From Corallium rubrum (Eukaryota > Cnidaria > Anthozoa > Scleralcyonacea > Coralliidae), in assembly GCA_964035015.1 (NCBI GenBank), contig OZ036000.1, forward strand, positions 6,635,709 through 6,699,708: a stretch of DNA of 64,000 bases. The letters are read 5' to 3'. How positions within the stretch are numbered: the first letter of the stretch is position 1; every line of letters starts with the position of its first letter. The position numbers and the translations under genes are program-made. The notes under the pieces are model-generated. The model did no database searches. It was not told where the DNA came from and saw only the letters and a list, made by a program, of their open reading frames with translations. Shown here piece by piece: positions 26,001 to 36,776 of the stretch.

Positions 26001-27888
26001 CTCTGCCTTGATATTCGTATCTGAACCAGTGCCACTTTGCACTGAGAGTATCATAAAGCCAGTGTTTAACAAAGCTTTCTAGTCGTTGGGTAAAAAACCA
26101 ATCCACAATATGTGGACTGTTAATGACATTTTGCCGTCTTAACGCACTGGTAGTATCAGTGTGAGTGTCAGTATTTGCTCCAAACAGAGCATGTAACTCA
26201 GGCCAATGCATATCTGCAGATGAAAAAGTAAAGAATAATGTTGGTGCCCCAACATTAGTTATAATAGCTGAGTTCCTCCCTCACTTTATTCCAGTAGGCA
26301 TTTGTACCAGCAATATTGCCAACATATCGTGACACTTTAGACATAAATACAGTTGAGTTGTTACTCACTGCCATTTCACGCAGCTCATCAATAGTGAGAT
26401 GTGCTTCACCTGGATTTTGTTTTAGGAATATTCCACTTTGTTGTAAAATGCGCTTCCTTTGGATCATGTTAAAAGCCCAGTATGAAAACCTGGGATGGTT
26501 AGCAAAACGGTACACCCATTTACCATCAATAATTTCAGCATATTTTAATAAATGCTTTATTCGTTCGGTAAGAGGAACATCTCTCAAGAGAGCTTGATTA
26601 GTGGGATCACCTTTCCCATCAGGGAATAATGTTGGAAAAGCCATAGTGGCTAGATGTGATATTTGATATTCATTTAATGGCTCATTTTCAACAGTGGGCC
26701 AGGTCATTGGTTCATTTGCACTAAGCTGATTTCTAACAGCTTCAAGTTCTTGTTGTTCTTGTTTACCAACAGGTAAGAAACTACTCATTTCAGTTGAGTC
26801 ATTATATACAATATCTTCAGAAGGGTTATCAGTAGGTGGGCCTAAATCAGGCATAACATTTTCATCTGATACTATATCATCTTCAGTCTCAACAGTCATG
26901 AGATCTGCTGGAATACCATTTTCAGGCAAAGAATTTAATGCATGTTCATTAACGTTTAACTCAGAATAATGAGGGTTATTATGTATAAGCCACAATAAGG
27001 CATTTTGAACTTTTTGCTTTCTTACAGTCACATCTTTAAATGTGTTATCTTTGCCTTTGACCTTGACAATAATTACAGACAAGTCTTTGGCATATCTTGG
27101 CAATGATGTTGCAAGCTCTTTCACATTTTGTGGCAAGTTAATACAATGCCCTGAGTAACCCCGTTGACCACCAGGTTTAATATAAACTCTCATGATAGGG
27201 AGAGCACGAGCAATTAACATTTCCTCAATTTGAGTCATGTTTTGTAACTCATATGGAACACATGATGGTATCATTGAATTTTCACTTGAAAATTTTTTAG
27301 GAGATTTTTTATCTCTAGAACATCTTGAACACACATAATCATTAGGTGACCTTGGTTTAGATTTCAATGGCCATGCCTCTTGACAAATGGTACATTGACT
27401 GATTGAAAATTGAACAGATTTATGGAATTTATTAATGTTAGATTTTGCCCAACATTGTTGTTCAATACCACCACTTTTGGTGATGTCAAATTGTTTTAAA
27501 TAATCCTGCTGATTAACTATTTTTTGACCCTGTGATAGTTTCTGTTTATGAATAGAACTTATAGAAGCTTTCTCTTGTCGCTTTTTTTTTTATAGATTCT
27601 AGCTTTTTCAAGTCTAGCTTCTTTCTCATTGTCAGTTTCCTCTGACCGTTTTTTTTGTTGCGACTCTCTAGCATTTACAAGTCTAGCTTGTTTCTCATTG
27701 TGAAAATTCAGCGAACAGTAGAAATTATTTCTGTGCCATGGATAACCATCATATTTGGTCTGGAGTAAATACAATATTACAAGTTCTTTGGGAAAATCAA
27801 ATACTGTGGTTGCAGTGGTGTATTCTTTCATGACAATAACAGTATGGAGTTGTGGATATGTCCAAAGATCTCCTTGAAAGTATTGCAT
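23067..27888 (-). pseudogene. Helitron-like replication initiator / PIF1 helicase, inactivated
   Basis: From the ATG at 27888 the frame reads an N-terminal charged repeat (NEKQARL...NEKEARLEKAR), then CTICQEAWP...CSRCSRDKK, and the Helitron-like N-terminal domain (26255-27367). The HUH nuclease motif is GRGSIHCHG (about 26000) and the tyrosine motif YLTKYAAKGE (about 25385). The helicase shows Walker A GVAGTGKS, Walker B IIIDEYSM, GDPGQLPPV, then HKSQGLTL near the end. Rep nicks and joins DNA and the helicase unwinds it in rolling-circle transposition. The frame is broken at a T run (27581-27591), near 26262, near 25555 (all single-base shifts) and by an in-frame TAA at 23791. Aside from these breaks the sequence is well kept, suggesting recent loss or assembly error in the homopolymer. 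Confidence 0.88.
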
Positions 27889-28260
27889 TCTCAACAACAA
27901 CTCCAATAAAAGTTAGACAATATTAACAATGGAGCAACTATATATACTATATATAACATGTTACATACCATTTCTGCTGTTTATTTAGTCAGTGCATACT
28001 TGCTTGGTACTTGCTTTGTTATAATAAACATATCAGAATTAACACTCAGAATTCCACTGACAGCTTTGCCACATCAAGAAGCATGATTTATAGTGGCAGT
28101 CATTTATCATAAATTAGTTTACTAAACATCAACTAGTACATAGTCGTAATGTATGTAGTTTAAGCCTTGCCAAATATATTCAGATAAGTGATAGTGCCAA
28201 ATATATTCAGATAAGTGATAGTTATTTGTAATTTAAGTCTGTAGTATTTGAATGTAATTA

Positions 28261-29342
28261 AAAGAATTGAAAAAAATGTGTACATGCTACAGTATGTCTG
28301 TTACAATGTATATAACCATCCCCAGGATTTATTTGGGAAATTTTATCAAAAATTAGGCTACCCATGTCCCATGCCTTCTGAGGCAGCACTTCGCTTGCGA
28401 TAGTAATTCCTAGTTCTCCGTTGCTATTCTAATACGATTTGTTTTAATTCACATATGTTGTACAGAATTTAACGCTCTATCTATCCGTGCAAGTTTCCCA
28501 AATGGCACAAACCTACAGACGACTGATTTACTTTAAATATGACCGCGTTTGACCGTACGCCAAGTAAATAGCGTAATAATGCAATTTGTTATTTGCGTTC
28601 ATGTCAGTTCAAATAGCCTTTTATCCGTTGTTATTTTATACCATGTTCTCTAATTCACATATGTTGTACAGAATTTAACGCTCTATCTAACCGTGCAAGT
28701 TTCCCAAATGGCACAAACCTACGGACGATTGATTTACTTTAAATATGACCGCGTTTGACCGTACGCCAAGTAAATAGCGTAAATAATGCAATTTGATATT
28801 TGCGCTCATGTCAGTTCAAATAGCCTTTTCTCCGCATACATGGCACAAACCTACAGACGATTCAGGGGTATTTAGACCTGCGGTAGCCGTATTATTGGTC
28901 ATTGGGATATAAATCTATATTTCAGACAAGGTTTTGCACAAAAACATTTCGGGTAATACATAAACTTGTGAGTGTGATCTACCACAGTTTTCAGTTGTGA
29001 GTCATGATGAGTCATGATGAGTCATGATAAAAAGTTATTAAGGTCAGAGAACGTGTACTTTCTCTTTAATTATCTTATAAGATCTCGCTAAAATCTTATA
29101 AGATCTACGTGTAAAAATCTTAAGATTTTTCTGAAGATCTTACAAGATTTTCCAAGATCACACAAGATCTTGACGTGATTCTCACAGTGGTGGGTTTGCG
29201 CAGATACATGTACGCATAGCGGACCTTTTGTTTAGAGTACATATGCACGGAGCTTTATGTTTCCTTTGTTAAATATATATGTTGAATTTTCTTACAAGGT
29301 CGGAGTTAACCAGGAACTATAATTTTTAAAAGGTGTCTGTAC
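28261..29342. other. Repeat-rich gap between two transposons
   Basis: 28416-28860 contains at least two ~206-bp units of the repeat also found at 21661-21850. 28997-29030 is a triple GAGTCATGAT. 29080-29175 repeats variants of ATCTTATAAGATCT and AAGATCTT. No gene is supported. Confidence 0.6.
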
Positions 29343-29680
29343 AAAGGCTTTCGGAGTAATGCGACCTTTTTCAGAACACATGCTATTCTCAATGTCACTG
29401 AAAGGCTTTCGGAGTAATGCGACCTTTTTCAGAACACATGCTATTCTCAATGTCACTGAAAGGCTTTCGGAGTAATGCGACCTTTTTCAGAACACATGCT
29501 ATTCTCAATGTCACTGAAAGGCTTTCGGAGTAATGCGACCTTTTTCAGAACACATGCTATTCTCAATGTCACTGAAAGGCTTTCGGAGTAATGCGACCTT
29601 TTTCAGAACACATGCTATTCTCAATGTCACTGAAAGGCTTTCGGAGTAATGCGACCTTTTTCAGAACGCGTGCTATTCTC
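29343..29680. repeat. 58-bp tandem array interrupted by the RAG1-like transposon
   Basis: Five full units and one partial unit of exactly 58 bp, starting AAAGGCTTTCGGAGTAATGC and ending GCTATTCTCAATGTCACTG. The sixth unit breaks after CTATTCTC at 29680; its missing end, GTCACTG, resumes at 36777 on the far side of the transposon. Units 1-5 are almost identical. Confidence 0.95.
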
Positions 29681-29723
29681 ATTAGAGAGCTTAAGCATAC
29701 AGGCGTTTTAGAGCCACGGACGG
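29681..29723 (+). repeat. Left terminal inverted repeat of the two-gene transposon
   Basis: 43 bp; first 19 bases ATTAGAGAGCTTAAGCATA match the right end exactly, and the final CACGGACGG is also exact. Differences cluster in the middle (CAGGCGTTTTAGAGC against TTAGGCGTTTTTGAGA). Confidence 0.9.
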
Positions 29724-29773
29724 CAATTGAATTCAATAGCCTTTTGCATTCAAAACAATGATAATGAGCAATT

Positions 29774-29795
29774 CATGGCCAACTATTGCGGTCAT
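29774..29795. promoter_or_regulatory. Internal 22-bp inverted motif, left copy
   Basis: The core GGCCAACTATTGCGGTCA lies 50 bp inside the left terminal repeat. Its exact complement lies at 36358-36379, about 50 bp upstream of the chromodomain ATG. Conservation at both sides beyond the termini suggests a transposase-binding or promoter site. Confidence 0.6.
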
Positions 29796-30526
29796 TGAGC
29801 CTGCGAGGCGCAAGCGGATGCCCCCATGGGGTCAACAAAATATAAACCAAAATCTCTATAAAATACATAGGAGTCGAGATAAAAACATCAAATTTATAAA
29901 AAGACTACTTCTAATTTCGCATTTGCCAACATGGATTAGTATTCTTAAAGTATATACGAGCATTCCGGTTAAATAAAACAATGTTAAAAACATCATCTTA
30001 TGTTTCCTTTCAAAATTCCAATTTTGAAAGCGCAGACATAAGACTTTATATACAAACTTAATCAAAATCCACTGATTTATCGAACTTCGCTTCATCATAT
30101 CTAAAATTGTATAAATTCGTCGCGGTTTGCCAACATGAAGTGCACAAATTAAATATGGTCGCTAGCTACTCACGAAATTTGGTTGCCATGACTAGTGGGG
30201 GCATGTTTCCTTTCGGCCAGCAAAGTCAGGTCTTTCCAGGGAGTGCTCCAAGTAATTGTACGCCATGAGTGCTAGATCGCTTGCCTACTACCAGTTTACC
30301 GTACTACCTGATTCAAACCCTTATTTTTGATCAAAAATACACTCTAACAACATATTATATGGTATCAAAATGATCGCCATAGCCTTTAGTTTTGAATGCC
30401 GCAAACGTTTGTGGGGTATGTGTAACACAGTCATTGCTATCAGCGGTTAAAGCAATGGACAATTTACTTCCGGTTATTTTCCCGCGAATTAATACCGCGA
30501 ATATTATAATTGTTTGAATCACAACA

Positions 30527-33500
30527 ATGTCAGATGAACTTCATAAATATTGTAATTTTGAAAAATTTAAAAGAGATATTGTTGTCGATACGAATCATAG
30601 CCTTCGATACGTGAGAAAGCAGTGCGTCAATTCTGAAGAAGTTGTTTTTACAGTACATATAACGAATGATGTCCTGAAACGTTGGCATGACTTTAAAAAT
30701 ACCCAAAGCTTGAATGGCATTAAGACCTTTAGTTTCGTCGAACTATTAAATCTTTTCCTCGCTCAAAACCATGCTATTGTGATCAAGAAAAATTGCAGCA
30801 GAATCGAGGAACGGTTAAGAAGATATACTTCAGCAACTAAAGCCAAATCGTGCGGGAAAAGAGGCGGTGCTTTTGTTAAATTTTGTAAACAAAGCAAAAG
30901 TATTGCAATCCACAATAATGAAGTTTTGACGGCAGCTGAATTGGAGAAAGCATTATGTGATCTGAAGGCCACTAAAGATGCACTAGAAGCGGAAAATGAT
31001 ATACTCCAGCAACGGTGTAGTGACTTGTACCAGAGTTTGTTGCAGGCACAAGAGGAAAGAAGCAAAAGCTGTGAGGAATTGACCAAAGTACAGGCCGACC
31101 TAGACAGAGTTAAACGAGAGAATGTACATTTGTGGCAATACATGGACAATCTTTCGGAACAAGAAGGTTTCAAAAACTGTGGGAAGCCAATTTCAGAAGT
31201 GAAAGGAAGGCAGCAACGGCGGAAAGTACGAGAGCTAAAGACATATGTCGAAAAAGCACTTTGGTTTGCAGAAACATTTGGTCTGAAGCTAAGCTCAGTG
31301 GAATTTGCATGCAAGGATGGCAAATCACATACGATTGATTACCAGGTAGATTTAGATAGGAAGAAATCTTACACAGAACTTTCTGAGGAGGAGCAAATTA
31401 AAGTCCAACAGGTCCTTTTTATAACAGACAAATTCTGCATTGGGGAGGCTGCCTATCACGAGTTAACGATGACGGATGGAGGAACAGGGTTACCTCGCTC
31501 CTACCTATTGAAGCAATGTAAGACACAACTGAATAGTCTTTGCCACATTAGAAGAACACCGGGAGAAGATGAAGGAGCTCAACTGGATCTTCTGCCTGAA
31601 TTAAAAAATACAATTGCAAAACAGGTAATCTCTATGTATTTTTTGGACACAAGTTGATCTGTGATGTTTGATTGAGGAGGGGGCTGGGGGGGGTGTTCAA
31701 ATGACTCGTGTATTAGTCTGGTATGGTTTGTCAAATGATAATTATGTTTATCAGTGTGGAAAGTGTTGGAACAAGGTTATTACTGAAATCATTTCTATAT
31801 ATTCAACTTTTTATTGTAGATTGATCTGACAAAATTTCAAGAAAATCCCAATTGCAAATTAAGAATTAAGATCAGTGGAGATGGGGCTAAGATGACCAGA
31901 ATTACAAGCTTTGTGATTATGTCCTTCTCTTTGCTTGACTCGGATGATGTAATGTCGTCTAAAGGTAATTATCATTTACAAGAGATCTAAGTTAGAATGT
32001 AAGGTGTTGTTTAGCTATACATGTAGGTAATGCCATATTGGCTGATCAATAAAATTAGGAATATTATATACATTATTATCCATTTTATAACTATTAGTAG
32101 AATTATTAGATGTAACATTGGGGTTGTCTTACTCTGTCCTCAGAGGCTCAGTGATAAATTTGAATAGAAACATCAACCAATAGTTTTTAAATTAATATGT
32201 ACATCTCCTCATATTTAACAGGTAGTCACACAGTTGCTGTGGTTAAAGGGCATGAGAGTTATGATCTTTTGAAGAGTTCATTTGCTGATTTATTTAAAGC
32301 AATCAATGGCATAGCTAAAGATGGTAAAATCTCTGTGAATGGACTTGATATCCCCATTGATGTTTTGCTTGGTGGTGACTATAAGGTATACACTATACAT
32401 GTTAACTTTACATCATGATGATTTTCAACATGGGTTGATAAATCTCTGGCAATTACACTTGAAGTTTGATCCCTGCATGAAATCAGGTCTACATGTTAAC
32501 CACACCACTGATAAATCTTACACAATTTTTATGTGGAATGGTTATCCGGGTAGCTCAAGTGATCAAGTGAGCCTGAAGTGCACCCAGATATAAACATTTG
32601 TTATGTAATTTACAAATACATACTCTTTTTGTAATAGGCTTACATTTGCCCATTGACTAGGCTAAAACACAACTAGCAGCAATTATGAATTGAATGATGT
32701 ATATACTGTACTTATCTTATAAATTTATAGTTCCTTTTGTTACTTCTTGGCATGAAGGGTGCAACATCAGATCATGCCTGTATTTGGTGTACTATTCACA
32801 AGGGAAACAGGTAAGCTTAATAGGTTTACAATTAACAATCTGATTAGTGTGTGTAATGCACATGAACTAGCTGCATACTACTTTGATTAATAATCAACAA
32901 TGTGATAGGTATGTGGCTCATAATTATCATGCCACAGAACCTGAGTGTTTACTTTCTGGCATTTTAGATTTGATATGTCAAAACCAGAAGACTTTTATAG
33001 TACTGGTGACATGAGCAGAACTTTAGAACAGATCAAGAAGAGTGCCTTGCAAATGAAATTATCTTGTGTTCACCAACCATTGCTGAATATCCCATTACAA
33101 AATATTGTTCTTGATGAGCTTCATCTGATGCTAAGAGTTACAGGTTTGTATTACTTCACTTTATTAATACATTCATCAATAATTAAGGGTTTCAGTTGAT
33201 AAGTGTCATCAATTTTAAACTATTAGCATGCCTTTACACACCAAGAGAAGCAATAACTGTAACTAGCAAACTTCTGGATATGTCACAGGTTTACCTAAAG
33301 GTTCAGGAAATTAATAAAATATAAAATAATACCCTTGATATTTCTCTTGTGATCAAGTGAAAATAATTAAAATATAAATTGTTTAACATCTGTATATAGC
33401 ATACAGTACATGTACCACATTTTCCCTCTTTGCCTTACCTATAGATATCTTGACCAGGAACCTAATGAATGAAGCATTAACTTGGGACAAGGCAGACAAT

Positions 33501-34851
33501 TACAAAAAACGTCCATGTGAAAGAACAAGCTTGCATGTTGATTCACTAGTATCTGCTATCAATAGCTGTGGAGTAAGCTTTGCAATATGGGAGAAAAAAG
33601 ATGCCAATGGCCAAGGTAGTGGGACACATGACTTTACCAGTCTGATGGGTGGTGATAAGAAGAAGCTTCTGAAGGATCTCCCTGACAAGTTACTGGGTGT
33701 GATTAAGGCAGACACGAGTGCAACAGTGATAAAAATTTGGAAGGTTTGTTGTCGTACATAAATTCCTAGAATAATTTAGGGAAAACAAATGTTTCTTACA
33801 ATAGGATTAATAATGAACTAATACAGTATTTTCCCTTGGAAATAAGATACTATATATTATTTATATATATATATATGTATACATAACTACAGGTACATAA
33901 TATACAGTACATCAAGGAGTTTAATAATAATAATTAAAATAATTAAAGGAATCTGGACAGGACAATGACTCATAATTTTTCAAAGCCACAGCTGTATATA
34001 TATTCCTGAAATGGGACTATTTTATGAACATTTCAGGATTTCAATGAGCTATACCAAATGCTGGCAAAACAAAATCCCTCTGATGACTATGTTACAAGCT
34101 ACTTTGAAAAGGTTTGTGTTTTAGACAGAGAAAGTTTGACCATGTCAACAACTTCACTCTGACTACTGTACCCCTTAAACATTATTATTGCAGGCAACAT
34201 CTTGGGTGAACCTCTTTACTTCACTTGGGGGAGCTTGTGAAGGTTATTGCAAAGAAAATGTCACTCCATACATGCATGCAATGGTCTACCATGTCCCCTA
34301 CTTTATGAGGATGCACAGAGGTATAAAGAGATTTACAGGACAAGGTAACATTATTTACATATATTTACTGTACATAACATAGAGTCTTTCATCAAATTAA
34401 TTCAGAGATTATAATTACAGAATACAATTACACAAATAAAATAACTCTACAATGTACTTAAGGTACTGAAAAGAATAATGATGACTGTCGCCGGATTCAC
34501 TTGACTAAGTCCAACAAGTGGGATGCCACTGGAGATGTTCTCCTGGTGATAAAAAGAGTCGAAGCCACTTCAGAGCATCAGCGAATAACAAGATCATATA
34601 TAAAGAAAAAAGCTCAATACTGGGATCATGAAATACTGGAGAAGAAAGCCAAGCACAAAGAAACGAGAATGGGAAACTCTCCACAAAGGGAAACAAGTAT
34701 TGATGAAATCCATACAGATCAAATCAATACAGAGCAAATGTCCCCAGCCGAGCTTAGGGAGGAGTTAAAATCTTTAGGCATTGTTACTCGAGTAAGAAAG
34801 TTAAGTCGCCTTCAAGAAATGTATCAAGATGCCCTAAAACAAGTGGAGTAA
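30527..34851 (+). CDS. RAG1/Transib-core-like DDE transposase, nine exons, 858 aa
   Basis: Exons 30527-31624, 31820-31964, 32222-32385, 32731-32810, 32968-33143, 33445-33743, 34037-34111, 34194-34344 and 34463-34851 all have GT-AG borders and sum to 2577 nt. Residues ~136-210 form a heptad-rich coiled coil (AELEKALCDLKATKDALEAE). The catalytic region has D387 (ISGDGAK), D467 (LLGGDYKF), zinc ligands C485/C488 (ACIWC) and H707/H712 (HAMVYH), and E732 (GQGTEKNND). In mouse RAG1 the set is D600, D708, C727/C730, H937/H942, E962: second D to first C is 19 there and 18 here, H to H is 5 in both, last H to E is 20 in both. LDELH (545-548) parallels the RAG1 IDALH motif. It should cut and join transposon ends in the nucleus. 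The N-terminus (KRGGAFVKFCKQ) may bind DNA. I recall similar unnamed proteins in invertebrates but cannot assign a named superfamily. Confidence 0.85.
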
Positions 34852-35262
34852 AACAACTGGTAGATTATCCCTATAGATATGGCCATAGGCTACTATACTG
34901 TAAATAGCAACAATATTTATTCGTCTTCAAACGAAGAAGTGTATTCTTCCAAATAAACACCATGTTTGTTGTTTTGAACGTCAACACGCATGCGTATTAC
35001 AGGAAAGTTGTAAGCTATCTGCTTTCACTTTCCTGCACACTGGGGGAAATTGTCATTCGTGACGAAAATTATCCAACATGTTGAATATTTGAGAAAAACA
35101 GCATGAGTGACCAAATTCTTACAAAACAGCCCCGCACACTGGAGCTAACGGCCTACGCCATCGGTCACAAATGAAGTTTTGCTAAGCTGATAGCTCTAGT
35201 GTGCAGTGGGCTTTAGGCTTAATATTGATGAGTGCATGTGCAAATACATATTAATTAATTAT

Positions 35263-36306
35263 TTACAAGTTATACATATTGCATGGCCGTTTAAGTAAGT
35301 CAACACACAATTTCTCAATTGGTAATCGAGGTGCTTTGCACAATTTGTTGTCTTCCATAATTTGTTTCTTTGGGGACCAACTTAAAATTGGTTTTATTTT
35401 TATGGGAGGTTGTATAGCATGCCCCTCCCCATGTTCATTGAGCTGATACCACCAATGTTCTGGTAAGGCCAAGCGAGTTAGGTCGTGGATAGAGTAGAGC
35501 CTAAATCCTTTATGGTCGCACTCTTCCCCTCTACCTCTTGAGCAGTATCGCCAGATGTCTAGATCCATAGGCAGGTATATCACTGATAATGATCTTGATT
35601 TCAAACCAGATGAGATGCTGTTGTAAAATTCTCGACTGGCGTGATGTAATCTTTGATCACTTGGTTTTGGTGGGTTTTCATATCCTCTAAAAAATATTTA
35701 AAATTATATTTTCAATGAGATCAGACTGAGCACAAGTATACTGATTCCATCACTTACTGTACACCATATATTTAGTGATGTATTCAAGTGCAATGATGTA
35801 AGTGGTTTGCCTTAGCTTAAGAGGGTTTTCATGTTATGTATATATAAAACATATTACTTTTATACTATTTATACTACTGTATATAATAATAAATGACAAT
35901 TACAATACCTTATCAGCTGTTCACTCAGATGGTTTGCAGGTTCCCATGTACAATTATCAATTGTCCAACCGTCCCATTTGATTAGATATTCATTATCCTA
36001 CAAAAATACGGAGCAGACATTGCTTTAACAACATGCATATTTCAAATACAAACAGAATCAATATATTGCCAACAATCTATAGTACAGTACTGAGTACATC
36101 AATCATCAAATATCATGCGTAATTTCCAATTATTGAGTTGATTTGACACTTACATTGTTCATTCTTCGTCGATAAATAATTCTCTCAACAGTATAAATAT
36201 CAGGAAGAGTCTTCCTTGGTCTTTTAGGCGCCGTATTGTATAAAACAACAGACGAAAAATTGTTTAACTGTGCGTAGTCCACGCTGTGAAGATTTCTTGT
36301 CGCCAT
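35263..36306 (-). CDS. Chromodomain protein encoded by the transposon, three exons, 221 aa
   Basis: Exons 36306-36154, 35997-35909 and 35686-35263 (- strand) join in phase with GT-AG borders to 666 nt. Residues 36-75 are a chromodomain: DIYTVERIIYRRR, then EYLIKWDGWTIDNCTWEP. The aromatic cage positions Y38, W59 and W62 match those that hold methyl-lysine in HP1/Polycomb chromodomains; a basic stretch (KRPRK) precedes it. The C-terminal 140 residues (WRYCSRGRGEECDHKGFRLY, then LPEHWWYQLNEHGEG) show no domain I know. It faces the transposase tail to tail inside the same inverted ends. Inference: it directs integration or tethers the element to H3K9 or H3K27 methylated chromatin, as chromodomains do in chromoviral integrases. 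Host capture rather than an original element gene is possible. Confidence 0.82.
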
Positions 36307-36357
36307 GTTGACTTGTGTAAATTATCTGGAAACGCCGCTGTACAAAATGTTCTACAC

Positions 36358-36379
36358 ATGACCGCAATAGTTGGCCATG
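36358..36379. promoter_or_regulatory. Internal 22-bp inverted motif, right copy
   Basis: Exact reverse complement of 29774-29795 (core TGACCGCAATAGTTGGCC). It lies in the presumed 5' region of the chromodomain gene and ~350 bp from the right terminus, so the spacing to the terminus differs from the left side. Confidence 0.6.
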
Positions 36380-36732
36380 TAAAATTCCAAGAGCAAAGAG
36401 AACGCCGTCGTCGTTCTACACAAGACGTCATTGAGAGCATTTTCACGTTCTTCAGACGACGGGAACTTCTAGAACGTTGAGGCCTGTCATCGTTGTTTTA
36501 CTACAATAGACATGCTTTTAAAGTAGACTGAAACTTGTATTTTGAGGGGGATAAATTTTTTACATTACAATATAAAATAAAGGATCTGTATTTTTATATA
36601 AAGATGAAATTTAAGCTTATGAGCTAACAGCCTGGATATGTGATTATTCATAGCCTTTGTTATGGGTAAAAAAGTCTTTTCAAAGAATACGCGGTTCAGT
36701 AGTTCTGTATTGTATTCCTGTTCTTCCGGTCA

Positions 36733-36776
36733 CCGTCCGTGTCTCAAAAACGCCTAATATGCTTAAGCTCTCTAAT
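36733..36776 (-). repeat. Right terminal inverted repeat of the two-gene transposon
   Basis: 44 bp, complement of the left end with a one-base length difference. It is followed at once by GTCACTG, the remainder of the interrupted 58-bp array unit. Confidence 0.9.

Larger units (their letters stand above)
21851..28260 (-). mobile_element. Helitron-like Rep/PIF1 element with ~556-bp inverted ends
   Basis: The unit is bounded by 21851-22406 and 27699-28260, which are reverse complements over their whole length. Both start TTAATTACATTCAAATACTA and both carry a tandem duplication ending GAATATATTTGGC. Between them, on the - strand, is a decayed Rep-helicase gene. Helitrons normally lack inverted ends, carry 5' TC and 3' CTRR with a hairpin, and insert at AT; none of these is obvious here. 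The right arm holds the gene's 5' leader and first ~60 codons, so the left arm is an inverted duplicate of the promoter end. 22407-23066 is non-coding, AT-rich 3' sequence. Confidence 0.75.
29681..36776. mobile_element. Complete two-gene DNA transposon (RAG1-like transposase plus chromodomain protein)
   Basis: About 7.1 kb. Inverted ends are at 29681-29723 and 36733-36776; both begin ATTAGAGAGCTTAAGCATA, differ in a few bases, and end CACGGACGG. The insertion sits inside a 58-bp array unit, so both borders are certain to within a few bases; the flanks suggest a 2-bp AT duplication or none. The transposase gene runs rightward (30527-34851) and the chromodomain gene leftward (36306-35263), with a ~410-bp gap between their 3' ends. 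All exons of both genes are open and spliceable, so the copy may be autonomous. The ends are unlike Transib (CACWRTG) ends, and no RAG2/Kelch-like gene is present. Confidence 0.88.

Noticed and set aside
29343-29680. Regular 58-bp direct repeats resembling a CRISPR array
   Set aside because: The units are contiguous with no variable spacers, and the context is eukaryotic. It is a simple tandem array.
30763-31323. 186-codon - strand ORF
   Set aside because: It is antisense to transposase exon 1, which has a coherent coiled coil and splices to catalytic exons.
29681-36776. Assigning the two-gene element to Transib or ProtoRAG
   Set aside because: The termini lack the CACWRTG/RSS-like heptamer, no 5-bp duplication is visible, and no RAG2-like Kelch gene is present.
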